This document shows, one piece after another, positions 51,001-59,879 of a stretch of 64,000 bases of DNA. Each line of letters begins with the position of its first letter. Position 1 is the first letter of the stretch. The stretch is from Myroides odoratimimus. GTDB lineage: Bacteria; Bacteroidota; Bacteroidia; Flavobacteriales; Flavobacteriaceae. The notes under the pieces were generated by a model. The model searched no databases. It saw only the letters and a program-made list of their open reading frames with translations, and had not been told where the DNA came from. The stretch spans positions 1 to 64,000 of the forward strand of contig NZ_BCMQ01000011.1 in assembly GCF_001485415.1 (NCBI RefSeq), read 5' to 3'. Both the position numbers and the translations under genes were made by a program.

Positions 51001-51849
51001 TACAGTATCTCTAAATTGTAGAGGAGTCTGATAGGTTAGTTTTTTAAACATACGAGAAAAATACGTATGGTCTTCAAAACCTAGGTTAAAGGCAATTTCT
51101 TTAACAGGTTTGTTGGTGTAATATAGTAAGCGTTTCGCTTCATCTAGTATTGATTTCTTTAACCAATAACTAACTGTTTGTCCTGTGGTTTTCTTTACAC
51201 AGTCATTCAGATGCGCTGTTGTAATGCTTAATTTATTTGCAAAATAAGAAGGTAGGTTTAGATGTGTCTGGTGTGTGATCAGGCGTTTAAAGTTGCTTGT
51301 AATCACTGTTGGTTGTGACTGAGTCCCTAACTCTTTGTTTTGCAAGTTATGCGTCGTTTGAGAACAAATGCTATATAATGCAGTAGAGAATAGCCCATTA
51401 ATGATCTGCATCTTATGTTGGCTATTGGTAGCCGTATGTTTCTTCATTAACTCAAAAGTAGTAGCAAGCATTTGCATCTCTTCTTCTTTTATGTTTAGAA
51501 GTTGTTGACTTTCTGGTAAAGTATAAAGCAAGTCATTGAGATCATTAGGTATTCTATACTCTTGTATGCCTAAAAGATAACCCGTGAAGTCATCGCTAAT
51601 GTGTCTAACGTTGTGTATTTGGTAAGGTTTGACAATAAGTATGTTATTGCGTAAGGCAGTGAATGTCTCCATTTCACAGTCCATTCTCATCTCTCCATTA
51701 GTTACAATAGAAATTACATAGTAATCATCTCTATGCGTGTGGTTAATGATAGACTTTTTTTGTTCTATATGTGTATGATCCTTTATATAAATACCTCCTA
51801 ATGCTTTAGGAGACTGGCTATAAGTGATAATATCATTAGTATGAGTCAT
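50992..51849 (-). CDS. AraC-family transcriptional regulator
   Basis: 285 residues. N-terminal cupin-like sensing domain (about 20-110: HRDDYYVISIVTNGEMRMD, ILIVKPYQIHNV) and a C-terminal double HTH (ANKLSITTAHLNDCVKKTTGQTVSYWL and KEIAFNLGFEDHTYFSRMFKKLTYQTPLQFR). Activates or represses unknown targets, possibly the siderophore-interacting gene located 200 bases downstream. Terminated by a hairpin that includes its own stop codon. Confidence 0.88.
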   Translation of the reverse strand: MTHTNDIITYSQSPKALGGIYIKDHTHIEQKKSIINHTHRDDYYVISIVTNGEMRMDCEMETFTALRNNILIVKPYQIHNVRHISDDFTGYLLGIQEYRIPNDLNDLLYTLPESQQLLNIKEEEMQMLATTFELMKKHTATNSQHKMQIINGLFSTALYSICSQTTHNLQNKELGTQSQPTVITSNFKRLITHQTHLNLPSYFANKLSITTAHLNDCVKKTTGQTVSYWLKKSILDEAKRLLYYTNKPVKEIAFNLGFEDHTYFSRMFKKLTYQTPLQFRDTVRA

Positions 51850-51968
51850 TATATTGTTATTTAATAGACTACAAATATACTGTAATTATTTAGAATCTAT
51901 TTAAATAGAGGGTAAGTACTTTTGTAAAGGGGTGTGAAATAAGGCAATATGTATAAGTTATGATATAC

Positions 51969-52004
51969 AAAAAGGGCATAAACTGTCAAAAGTTTATGCT
52001 CTTT
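51969..52004 (-). terminator. Intrinsic terminator of the tpiA operon
   Basis: AAAGGGCATAAACT pairs with AGTTTATGCTCTTT (one G-U) around GTCAAA; on the minus strand TTTTTGTA follows. Confidence 0.8.
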
Positions 52005-52021
52005 AATATTATGAAATACTA

Positions 52022-52777
52022 TTAATTAGCAGCATTTACGATAGCGACAAAGTCATCAGCTACAAGAGCAGCTCCACCGATAAGACCACCGTCTACATCA
52101 GGTTTAGAGAAGATTTCTTGAGCATTGCTAGGTTTAACACTTCCTCCATAAAGAATAGAAGTATTCTCAGCAACAGATTTATCATACTTTCTATCAATTT
52201 CTTGACGGATAAAAGCATGTATTTCTTGTGCTTGCTCTGGAGTAGCTGTCATTCCTGTACCAATAGCCCAAACAGGCTCATAAGCAATAACGATATTGCT
52301 CCATTGCTCTTTAGTAAGGTGGAATAACCCATCTCTTAATTGATTAAAGATAACGTTTAAGAACTGTTTATTCTCTCTATCTTTTAGCTCTTCTCCTATA
52401 CAGTAGATAACACGCATATTATGACGTAATGCAGTATTTACTTTATCAGCTAATACAGCATCAGTTTCATTAAAGTAATGTCTTCTTTCAGAGTGTCCAA
52501 TGATCACAGTCTCTACACCAATGCTAGTAAGCATTTGAGCAGATATTTCACCTGTGAATGCTCCACCTTCAGCTTGATGCATATTTTGTGCAGCTACTTG
52601 TACATTAGTTCCTTCTAAATGTGCTACAGCACTAGCAAGGTTTACAAAAGTAGGAGCTACAATTACTTCAACTTCTTTCCCTGAAGGTAATTTTTCAATT
52701 AACTCATCTAATAGAGTATGCGTTTCAGAATATGTCTTGTGCATCTTCCAGTTACCAGCAACGATTGAATGTCTCAT
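52022..52777 (-). CDS. tpiA: Triosephosphate isomerase
   Basis: 251 residues, full-length TIM barrel. Catalytic K11 in AGNWKMHK, H95 in IGHSERRHYF, E167 in AYEPVWAIGTG (flexible loop 6), and the phosphate loop ILYGGSVKPSN. Interconverts dihydroxyacetone phosphate and glyceraldehyde 3-phosphate. Last gene of an operon 56151-52022, one base after the TlpA-like gene. Confidence 0.95.
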   Translation of the reverse strand: MRHSIVAGNWKMHKTYSETHTLLDELIEKLPSGKEVEVIVAPTFVNLASAVAHLEGTNVQVAAQNMHQAEGGAFTGEISAQMLTSIGVETVIIGHSERRHYFNETDAVLADKVNTALRHNMRVIYCIGEELKDRENKQFLNVIFNQLRDGLFHLTKEQWSNIVIAYEPVWAIGTGMTATPEQAQEIHAFIRQEIDRKYDKSVAENTSILYGGSVKPSNAQEIFSKPDVDGGLIGGAALVADDFVAIVNAAN

Positions 52778-52778
52778 A

Positions 52779-53363
52779 TTATTGAATTTTTTTAAGTAAG
52801 TCTTTTATTTGATCGAAGTTCTTTTCAGTAGCATTGTATAGTGCTATTTTTCCTTCTTTATCTACTACGATATAACGAGGAATCCAGTTTAAATCTAGTG
52901 ATTTACCAAAGTCTCCTTTCATTCCTTTTCCTTCTTTAGAGTAGTAGTGAAGTCCTTCAATACCATATTTTTCAATTGCTTCTTTCCAAGATTCTTCTGT
53001 TTTATCAAGAGAAAGATTAACGAATGCTACATTTGTAAATTCTGCTTTAATCTCTTTCATAGTAGGAACCGCTTTGATACAATCAGGACACCAAGCAGCC
53101 CATACATCTATAAGGATAGCTTTTCCTTTTTGTTGATCAAGGATTTGTTGAAGTGTAATTGACTTCCCATCTAATTCAGCAAAGTCTTGTTCTAATGCTC
53201 TAGAAGCAAATACAGTTGTATCTTTTACTTGTTCTACTTCTGGTGTAGCAGAAGTCTCCTCTTGTAATGTAGTTGAGATTTCTTCTGTAGTTGTTTCTGC
53301 TTTTTCTTTACAAGAAGTAAATACTGCAGCAGCTAGTGCTAATGTTATGAATATTTTTTTCAT
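52779..53363 (-). CDS. TlpA-like thioredoxin-fold lipoprotein
   Basis: 194 residues. Lipobox A-V-F-T-S-C (Cys 18), a T/E-rich linker, then a thioredoxin fold with the redox motif W-C92-P-D-C95 and cis-proline near W-I-P-R-Y-I. Such proteins reduce or form disulfides in the periplasm or act in envelope stress. The neighbour encoding the DoxX/BT_3928 protein, which also has cysteine-rich features, suggests a shared redox task (inference). Confidence 0.85.
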   Translation of the reverse strand: MKKIFITLALAAAVFTSCKEKAETTTEEISTTLQEETSATPEVEQVKDTTVFASRALEQDFAELDGKSITLQQILDQQKGKAILIDVWAAWCPDCIKAVPTMKEIKAEFTNVAFVNLSLDKTEESWKEAIEKYGIEGLHYYSKEGKGMKGDFGKSLDLNWIPRYIVVDKEGKIALYNATEKNFDQIKDLLKKIQ

Positions 53364-53387
53364 TGATTCTATTTCTGTTTTATTGTT

Positions 53388-54464
53388 TTAATTTAACTTG
53401 ATTCTAGGGTCTAAATAAGCATATATCAAATCTACTAAAATAGTAATGATTACGAAAGAAGAAGAGATAATAAGTACTGCGCCCATAATCACAGGTAAGT
53501 CTAGTGTATTCAGTGCATCTACTATTTCTTTACCTAGGCCATTCCACCCAAAGATATATTCAACAAAGACTGCTCCTGCCAGCATTGAGGCAAACCATCC
53601 TGATAATGCTGTAACTACAGGATTCAGAGAGTTTTTTAAAGCGTGTTTATAGATAACCTGTGTAGTGCTTAATCCTTTAGCTTTGGCTGTGCGTATATAA
53701 TCTTGATTAAGTACTTCTAATAGTGTATTTCTCATTAACTGAATTACAACAGCTAATGGTCTTATTCCAAGTACTATCGAAGGTAATATAGCATTCTTTA
53801 GCACTAAATGTCTTCCTTCTCCGAAATCATCAACCTCATAGAGACTTCCTGTCATCGGTAGTCCAGTGTAACTATGCAGTACGTACCCGAATATCCAAGC
53901 AAATAAAATAGCACTGAAGAACGAAGGAATACTCATCCCAAAAGTACTTATAATAGCTATTGTTTTGTCTAGCCATGTGTTTTTAAATAGAGCTGAAACA
54001 ACACCTAGTAGTACACCAATACCAAGCGCAATACTAATAGCTAATGTTGCTAATAGAATAGTGTTTGGCAAGGTTTCTCCTAATATGGTACTTACTTTCT
54101 TACCACTTTTTTGGAAGCTTTCTCTTAAGTATGGTGTCTTCAGCATCAAGTTGTATTGCCCTGTGCTAAATAGGACTGTTCCATTGTACTTTTGATCGGT
54201 ATTAAAACTGTAATCTCCTTCTGTTTCACTATGTACAGAGATAGGAGATAAGTCATTTAAGTAAAGCAGATATTGCTTTCCTTTAGGTTGATCAAAACCA
54301 TACTTTTTTTTGATAGCTAATAGTTGTTCTGAGTTTTCATTCTGGTCAAGCATCATCCTAGCTGGATCTCCAGGAAGAATATTAAATAGAAAGAAGACAA
54401 CAGTAACTACACCAAACAAGGTGAAGAATGCGTATAATAATTTCTTTAAAAAATAACTTAACAA
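53388..54464 (-). CDS. ABC transporter permease, oligopeptide DppB/OppB type, orphan
   Basis: 358 residues with six TM helices of the BPD_transp_1 fold, N-terminal motif GDPARMMLDQN and the EAA loop (YIRTAKAKGLSTTQVIYKHALKNSLNPVVTAL). A soluble insert of about 60 residues (75-135) separates helix 1 from the rest, as usual for DppB. The second permease, ATPases and binding protein are missing nearby, so its partners lie elsewhere. It sits in the tpiA operon, 13 bases after the DoxX gene. Confidence 0.85.
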   Translation of the reverse strand: MLSYFLKKLLYAFFTLFGVVTVVFFLFNILPGDPARMMLDQNENSEQLLAIKKKYGFDQPKGKQYLLYLNDLSPISVHSETEGDYSFNTDQKYNGTVLFSTGQYNLMLKTPYLRESFQKSGKKVSTILGETLPNTILLATLAISIALGIGVLLGVVSALFKNTWLDKTIAIISTFGMSIPSFFSAILFAWIFGYVLHSYTGLPMTGSLYEVDDFGEGRHLVLKNAILPSIVLGIRPLAVVIQLMRNTLLEVLNQDYIRTAKAKGLSTTQVIYKHALKNSLNPVVTALSGWFASMLAGAVFVEYIFGWNGLGKEIVDALNTLDLPVIMGAVLIISSSFVIITILVDLIYAYLDPRIKLN

Positions 54465-54476
54465 GGTCGTGTAGGC

Positions 54477-55577
54477 TTATTTTAAGTTTACAGATTCTCT
54501 GTCATTCCAATGTTTCTTCTCTACAATAACACCATTTTCTATTACTACTATACTTGGGTTACCACGCTCTATTGTTTTTAGTGTAGTCCCATCACATGTA
54601 TAGTAGTCAAAAGGAAGTTTGTATTTACTAACTACAGATTCTATTAAGTCTTGATTCGAAGCAGTCATACCAGCTACTACATATCCTTTAACAATAGCTT
54701 TGTTAGCAAAGTCTTTCATTGCTTCTAGGCCTTTTTCATCAGCTCTAGTTAGGTCATAAGAGATAAGCATTACTAATTTCGGTTCTGCCATCATCATAGA
54801 TAGGTGGTCAATACCGTCTTTATCCATAGTCAAATCATGAATAGGAGGTTGGTATCCTTCAGAGATAAGTTTCTCTTCTCTTCTTAGGTATTTAGCACCT
54901 TCAGGTAATTTAGTTAACTCTTTATCAGAGAACTTGCGCTCTTCACCATTTACATCATAGTAGAACGTAATCTCATAAACTGCTTTTGGAGCGTCTTCAG
55001 GAATCTCCATTCCTTTTACGATATCAGTACCTACTTTATAAACTCTGAAGTCTTTTAAAGGTAAATGGTTCAATACCCAGTATCCCATAAAACTACATAG
55101 TACTAAAGACAGAATCATTATAATATTGTTAATCTTACCAGAGAAGATAGGTTTTATTACTTGATTATATTTCATGATAATAAGAATCAAGATAAGTAAT
55201 ACAATATCCTTTGTGAAAGATCCCCAAGGTGTTAATGGAACAGCATCCCCAAAACATCCACAATCTGTTACTTTGTTAAAGAATGCAGAGTAGAATGTAA
55301 GGAATGTGAAGAATACAATCATTAAGAACAGTAAAAGAATTGTCAACTTTCGCATATACCCTATTAACAGAGCAACTCCTAATAGTACCTCAGCAATCAC
55401 AAGAGTCACTGCCAATCCTACAGCATACGGAGCTAGGAAAGGAATATTTAATACAGCTTCAGAAAAGTATTCTTCTAACTTATATGAGAACCCCATAGGG
55501 TCATTTAGTTTCACTAATCCAGAAAGGATAAATAGTATTCCTACAAATATTCGAGATAATTGAGCAATTATTTTCAT
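54477..55577 (-). CDS. BT_3928 family protein: DoxX/MauE-like membrane domain plus soluble C-terminus
   Basis: 366 residues. The first 140 are a four-helix DoxX/MauE-like domain (FVGILFILSGLVKLNDPMGF at the start) with a vicinal cysteine motif D-C-G-C-F-G-D. A fifth helix near 150-170 leads to a thioredoxin-like C-terminal half (about 180-366: LVMLISYDLTRADEKGLEAM, FDYYTCDGTTLKTIERGNPSIVV). MauE relatives handle disulfide electrons across the membrane. Together with the TlpA-like lipoprotein of the same operon this suggests a periplasmic redox pathway. Confidence 0.8.
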   Translation of the reverse strand: MKIIAQLSRIFVGILFILSGLVKLNDPMGFSYKLEEYFSEAVLNIPFLAPYAVGLAVTLVIAEVLLGVALLIGYMRKLTILLLFLMIVFFTFLTFYSAFFNKVTDCGCFGDAVPLTPWGSFTKDIVLLILILIIMKYNQVIKPIFSGKINNIIMILSLVLCSFMGYWVLNHLPLKDFRVYKVGTDIVKGMEIPEDAPKAVYEITFYYDVNGEERKFSDKELTKLPEGAKYLRREEKLISEGYQPPIHDLTMDKDGIDHLSMMMAEPKLVMLISYDLTRADEKGLEAMKDFANKAIVKGYVVAGMTASNQDLIESVVSKYKLPFDYYTCDGTTLKTIERGNPSIVVIENGVIVEKKHWNDRESVNLK

Positions 55578-55605
55578 AGTTATTTGATTGTATTAGAACA
55601 GTGAT

Positions 55606-56151
55606 TTATTGGTTTGGTAAATCTAAGTGTATCAATGCGAATACAGAATAGTTTAGCATATCTTGATAGTTAGCAGCTATTCCTTCTGATACAATAGTTT
55701 TTCCTTTGTTATCTTCAATTTGCTTTACACGCAATAGTTTCTGTAAGATAAGATCTGTTAATGAACTAACTCTTAAATCACGCCAAGCTTCTCCATAGTC
55801 ATGGTTTTTATCTTCCATTAATTGCTTTGTCTCAGCTACTTTTTGATCGTATAAAGCAATTGCTTCTTCAGTAGATAAGTCAGGTTGGTTCGCAACTCCT
55901 ATCTCTAAATTGATAAGCGCCATCACACAATAATTGATAATACCAATGAACTCAGGGATTTCTCCTTCATCTACTTTTCTAACTTCATTCTCTTGAATAC
56001 TTCTAAGGCGTTGTGCTTTTATAAATATTTGATCAGTCAATGAAGGCATTCTAAGGATTCTCCATGCACATCCATAGTCTTTCATTTTCTTGGTATATAA
56101 ATCTCTGCATATCGCAATTACTTGATCAAATTGAGTAGAAGTCGTATTCAT
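55606..56151 (-). CDS. DUF1599 protein with two tandem domains
   Basis: 181 residues from the ATG at 56151 (MNTTSTQFDQVIAICRDL); the ATG at 56181 is less likely. Two copies of the DUF1599 / nucleotide-modification-associated domain: residues about 10-80 (KMKDYGCAWRILRMPSLTDQIFIKAQRLRSIQ) and 100-175 (KNHDYGEAWRDLRVSSLTDLILQKLLRVKQIE). Named after association with modified-nucleotide systems; its job in Bacteroidota is unknown. First gene of the operon down to tpiA, divergent from folP. Confidence 0.82.
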   Translation of the reverse strand: MNTTSTQFDQVIAICRDLYTKKMKDYGCAWRILRMPSLTDQIFIKAQRLRSIQENEVRKVDEGEIPEFIGIINYCVMALINLEIGVANQPDLSTEEAIALYDQKVAETKQLMEDKNHDYGEAWRDLRVSSLTDLILQKLLRVKQIEDNKGKTIVSEGIAANYQDMLNYSVFALIHLDLPNQ

Positions 56152-56276
56152 TTGGATTATATTTGTGTAATATTTTTTCAAAAATACTAATAATACTAAC
56201 CCTTTGAAAGAGGTAGAAGTATTTTAGCTGTTTTTAATTATATAAAACTACATAAAAAAGTAACGCATTACACACA

Positions 56277-57101
56277 ATGACAATAAATTGTAAAGGAGAA
56301 TTGATTGATTTAAGTTCTCCAAAAATAATGGGAATATTAAATATCACTCCTAATTCTTTTTTTGATGGAGGAAAGTATAAGTCTGATCTAGCTTTTTTAA
56401 ATCATGCAGAGCAGATGATAAAGCAAGGTGCTGACTTTATCGATGTAGGGGCGTATTCTAGTAAACCTAGTGCAGAGTATGTCAGTGAAGAAGAAGAGAT
56501 AGAACGTATCGTACCTATTGTAGAGTTACTTCAAAAAGAGTTCCCGACTATGCATCTTTCTATAGATACCTTTAGAGCGGGTGTGGCTAGAGCTACAGTA
56601 GCTGCTGGAGCTTCTATTATAAATGATATTGCCGCAGGGCATTTAGACGAGCAGATGTTGCCTACTGTAGGGGAGTTGCAAGTGCCTTATATTATGATGC
56701 ACATGAGAGGAACTCCTCAGACGATGCAGACGATGACTACATATAATGATTTAGTAAAAGAAGTGAAAATATACTTCTCAGAACGAGTAGCAAAAGCAAG
56801 AGAATATAAGATTAACGATATCATACTAGACCTAGGCTTTGGCTTTGCTAAAACATTGGAACAAAATTATGAGCTGATGAGTAAAATGGAGTTGTTATCT
56901 TCTTTTGAATTGCCTATTTTAGTAGGTATATCTAGGAAATCTATGATCTATAAGTTATTTGATATTACTCCTCAAGAGGCATTAAACGGAACGACAGTAT
57001 TAAATACAGTAGCTTTACAAAAAGGAGCTCATATCTTAAGAGTTCACGATGTGAAAGAGGCTGTACAAACAAGAGAAATAATAAAACAATTGAGTATATG
57101 A
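56277..57101 (+). CDS. folP: Dihydropteroate synthase
   Basis: 274 residues, complete DHPS TIM barrel. MGILNITPNSFFDGGKY (loop 1), DVGAYSSKPSAEYVSEEEE (loop 2), SIDTFRAGVA, IINDIAAG, MHMRGTPQTMQ and LVGISRKSMI are all present. Joins p-aminobenzoate with the pterin diphosphate in folate synthesis; target of sulfonamides. Overlaps the downstream lipoprotein gene by four bases (ATGA). Confidence 0.95.
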   Translation: MTINCKGELIDLSSPKIMGILNITPNSFFDGGKYKSDLAFLNHAEQMIKQGADFIDVGAYSSKPSAEYVSEEEEIERIVPIVELLQKEFPTMHLSIDTFRAGVARATVAAGASIINDIAAGHLDEQMLPTVGELQVPYIMMHMRGTPQTMQTMTTYNDLVKEVKIYFSERVAKAREYKINDIILDLGFGFAKTLEQNYELMSKMELLSSFELPILVGISRKSMIYKLFDITPQEALNGTTVLNTVALQKGAHILRVHDVKEAVQTREIIKQLSI

Positions 57102-57706
57102 AAAAAGTGCTACTATTAATACCTGCTTTACTATTATTAGTGAGCTGTAATAAGAAAGAAATGCAATTAAGTAGAGCTTCTTTTATTGTTGAAGAAGGAA
57201 TAGACGATCATTCACCTATTTACTTTGAAACCGGAGAAGAAGGAAAGAGCTTTAATTTAAATGATGCCAACAGAATTGCTGGTACGAACTATATTGTTTC
57301 TGTTCAACGTGATTTGAATGCTAAAGAAGTATTACAAGAGATAAAGAGAATTAAAGATCACAAATATGCAGAAGACAATATGCATAGAGATGAGAAGGGA
57401 GTATATCTAAGTTATGCTGATACACTACACAAGCATCTTTCTCTTTTTCCAATTAAAGACTTAGACTTTGGTTTCGTAGGACCTACTTCTCTAGATAAAG
57501 TAGTATATCTAAAAGATGCTAATAACTTCTTAGTAGAAGGTAAGTCAGTGACTAAAGACCAATTAATAGAGGCTATAAAAGATAAAGATAGTCTACAACT
57601 AGGAGTGAATAAAGACGTAACATACGAAACTTATTTACAGACTCGTATTTTCTTTGTTGAAAAAGAAGTAGTAGACCAGTTTTTAAAGACAGATTTAATT
57701 TATTAG
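57098..57706 (+). CDS. Lipoprotein cotranslated with folP, function unknown
   Basis: 202 residues. Lipobox L-L-L-V-S-C (Cys 17), then a soluble domain without recognised motif. The four-base ATGA overlap with folP shows translational coupling, but a functional link to folate is not evident. The domain (RASFIVEEGIDDHSPIYFETG) is known to me only as conserved flavobacterial sequence. Confidence 0.75.
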   Translation: MKKVLLLIPALLLLVSCNKKEMQLSRASFIVEEGIDDHSPIYFETGEEGKSFNLNDANRIAGTNYIVSVQRDLNAKEVLQEIKRIKDHKYAEDNMHRDEKGVYLSYADTLHKHLSLFPIKDLDFGFVGPTSLDKVVYLKDANNFLVEGKSVTKDQLIEAIKDKDSLQLGVNKDVTYETYLQTRIFFVEKEVVDQFLKTDLIY

Positions 57707-57712
57707 TCGAAT

Positions 57713-57857
57713 CGTGAAACTGTGAAATCGTTAGTTTGTGAAACCGTGAAACCGTTTTTTTGTGAAACTGTCCACTGTAAACCGATTAACTGAAAATGTT
57801 AACCGTAAACTGTTCACTGATTACTGTAAACTGTTCACCGTTCACCGTTAACTAAAA
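57713..57857. repeat. Degenerate short tandem repeats between folP operon and rlmH
   Basis: The gap is almost filled with variants of two short words: GTGAAACYGT (six or so copies in the left half) and GTAAACTGTTCACYG (right half, with ACTGTAAACTGTTCACCG and TTCACCGTTCACCG). The words overlap in sense, since GTGAA and TTCAC are complements, so folding is possible. No coding frame. Confidence 0.6.
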
Positions 57858-57859
57858 AC

Positions 57860-58333
57860 CTATTCGTGATGATAAGGTTCATTGCGCAGGATAGTGAATC
57901 CTCTATAAGTCTGTTCGATAATAAATAAACGAATCATCTGATGGGAAAATGTCATTCTAGAAAGTGATATTTTCCCTTTTGCATTTTTATACACGTCCTC
58001 TGAGAAACCATAAGGCCCTCCGATAACGAATACTAAGGTCTTGATACCAGAGTTCATCTTCTTTTGTAGCTCATCAGCGAAGCCGATGCTCGTAAACTCC
58101 TTTCCTTTATCATCTAGTAAGATTAGCTGATCAGTAGGGCCTATCTTAGATAAGATTAGTTCCCCTTCTTTTTGTTTCTGCTGATCTTCAGACATATTCT
58201 TCGCATTCTTGATATCAGGAATTACCTCTAGGTTAAACTTTACATAAAAAGACAATCTCTTCATATATTCATCCATTAACGTTTGTAATGGTTTACTGTC
58301 TGTCTTTCCTATTGCAAGTAATTTGATATTCAT
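57860..58333 (-). CDS. rlmH: 23S rRNA pseudouridine-1915 N3-methyltransferase RlmH
   Basis: 157 residues, full length. SPOUT fold with the SAM-binding knot: LILLDDKGKEFTS, VFVIGGPYGFSEDVY (about 103-117) and the C-terminal LSRMTFSHQMIRLFIIEQTYRGFTILRNEPYHHE that ends exactly as in other RlmH proteins. Methylates 23S rRNA on the 70S ribosome. Single gene. Confidence 0.95.
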   Translation of the reverse strand: MNIKLLAIGKTDSKPLQTLMDEYMKRLSFYVKFNLEVIPDIKNAKNMSEDQQKQKEGELILSKIGPTDQLILLDDKGKEFTSIGFADELQKKMNSGIKTLVFVIGGPYGFSEDVYKNAKGKISLSRMTFSHQMIRLFIIEQTYRGFTILRNEPYHHE

Positions 58334-58352
58334 CTGTCTGATTTATTTTTTG

Positions 58353-58360
58353 CAAAAGTA
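58353..58360 (-). promoter_or_regulatory. Bacteroidota -7 element of rlmH
   Basis: TACTTTTG on the minus strand, exact TAnnTTTG, 19 bases before the rlmH ATG. Confidence 0.45.
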
Positions 58361-58473
58361 GTTTTTTTATAGAAAATAGCACACTGTCTAAGGTGTATTT
58401 ATAGCCAATGTAATACTAGGTTGCAGATATACAACGCAATTTTAGTGATTAATGCGATCATAGTAAGGTGTGT

Positions 58474-59175
58474 TTAAGTTAGTTGGTGTCGTTGAATAGA
58501 ATGGTGTATCTCTTTGCGCATAAAGGGTATAAATACAAAAAGAGATATATAAACCCACAGTATTAATAAGGTTATCAAAAAGGAGGTTAGAATGAGAAAG
58601 CTAATCGATGAAATATAGTTTTGTAATAGATTAATCAGATTAAAAGAAGGAGCTATAACTAGTATTATAGGGCCTCCGAGAGCCATAGTAGCCACTCTAG
58701 TTAAATACCACTTCTTATTGCTTTCTTTATTGATCTTTTTGAGTTCTATCTGCCATCTGATCCCCATACCTATAAAGCCTAAAAGAAGTATAAAAGAGGT
58801 AATTATAAATATTTCTAAATAGTAATTAGGCAGAGTTAAACCAATAGCAAAACTCAATAAGAATATAGCTAGTGAAACAATTATTTTAGGAATAGTGAAG
58901 AAACTTAATAAGACCTTATACATCTGTTTTAAGTAACTATTCGTTGCCAGTTTTATTTTAGAGTCCACTACATCACTAAACCCAAATATCCCAAACTTCT
59001 TAAACTCTCTGTCTAGTGCTGTTTCAAAAGGAAGTGAACCATCCTCTCTCCATTGAGACTCTATTCCATTAGCTAAGTGATCGACTAGCTCCAGTTCGAT
59101 ATCATAATATTCTACATAGTGCTTCTTTACGAAAGTGTGTAGAGCTTGTATTTGGTCAGTAGTTAGAGTTTTCAT
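58474..59175 (-). CDS. Array member 8 (type A): soluble N-terminal module plus four-helix membrane domain
   Basis: 233 residues; last gene of the paralogue operon. Residues 1-68 are the type A module (DQIQALHTFVKKHYVEYYDI, then ELVDHLANGIESQW and a helix ending FGIFGF). This module is nearly identical, at protein and DNA level, to that of the next gene (59184). After an amphipathic stretch (about 75-90) come four TM segments at about 90-112, 118-140, 160-185 and 190-218, with a conserved K-K-W-Y-L-x-R between helices 2 and 3. The module pattern D-H-x-A-x-x-I-E is reminiscent of HAAS/DUF1700-type N-terminal domains of small membrane proteins. Function unknown. Confidence 0.8.
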   Translation of the reverse strand: MKTLTTDQIQALHTFVKKHYVEYYDIELELVDHLANGIESQWREDGSLPFETALDREFKKFGIFGFSDVVDSKIKLATNSYLKQMYKVLLSFFTIPKIIVSLAIFLLSFAIGLTLPNYYLEIFIITSFILLLGFIGMGIRWQIELKKINKESNKKWYLTRVATMALGGPIILVIAPSFNLINLLQNYISSISFLILTSFLITLLILWVYISLFVFIPFMRKEIHHSIQRHQLT

Positions 59176-59183
59176 AATAGTAG

Positions 59184-59873
59184 TTATAGGGTGTTAAACT
59201 TCTTTATAGTAGCTTCTTTTTCTAGTTTGAGCTTAGGAGATATAACATTGTATGTAATGTATATCCAGAGTCCTACGAATAAGATAAGTACACTTGATAA
59301 CACAATAGACTTATCAGCTATAAATCTTGCAAAATAATACGTGGTGTATAGAGCAGATAAAGGAAATGCTATTACGGATAATCTTATTCTATCCATAAAC
59401 CACTTCTTTTGAGTTGCTTTATGAAGTTTTTTAACTAGAGTCGCCTCTATGATATAATAAATGAAAACTAGAGGCATTAGACTCCATATAATCACAGAGA
59501 TTATATCTCTATTCTCAAATATCGTTGATAGATAATTAAGTGATGTATATATGATATAAAAGAGCGCACTCGTTAAGAGTAATTTAGGCCAATGCAGGAA
59601 GCGCAGAACTTCTTTTAGAATAATGCCAAGATAAAAATACGTAAGACTATTCTCCTTCTTCTCAATGATTGTACTAAACCCAAATACCCCAAACTTCTTA
59701 AACTCTCTGTCTAATGCTGTTTCAAAAGTAAGTGAACCATCCTCTCTCCATTGAGATTCTATTCCATTGGCTAAGTGATCGACTAGCTCCAATTCGATAT
59801 CATAGTATTCTACATAGTGCTTCTTTACAAAAGTGTGTAGAGCTTGTATTTGGTCAGTAGTAAGTGTTTTCAT
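59184..59873 (-). CDS. Array member 7 (type A)
   Basis: 229 residues. Its first about 68 residues differ from member 8 at only about two positions (T for P in the SLTFE segment, V for I near the end), yet the four-helix membrane half is clearly different in sequence. The connecting K-K-W-F-M-D-R motif and a C-terminal S-P-K-x-x-x-E-K-E are kept. Eight bases separate its stop from the member 8 start. Likely inner-membrane protein with a cytoplasmic N-terminal module; role unknown. Confidence 0.8.
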   Translation of the reverse strand: MKTLTTDQIQALHTFVKKHYVEYYDIELELVDHLANGIESQWREDGSLTFETALDREFKKFGVFGFSTIIEKKENSLTYFYLGIILKEVLRFLHWPKLLLTSALFYIIYTSLNYLSTIFENRDIISVIIWSLMPLVFIYYIIEATLVKKLHKATQKKWFMDRIRLSVIAFPLSALYTTYYFARFIADKSIVLSSVLILFVGLWIYITYNVISPKLKLEKEATIKKFNTL

Positions 59874-59879
59874 AAAGAC

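Noticed and set aside
57713-57857. CRISPR array
   Set aside because: Repeat words are only 10-15 bases, degenerate, without regular spacers and without cas genes nearby.
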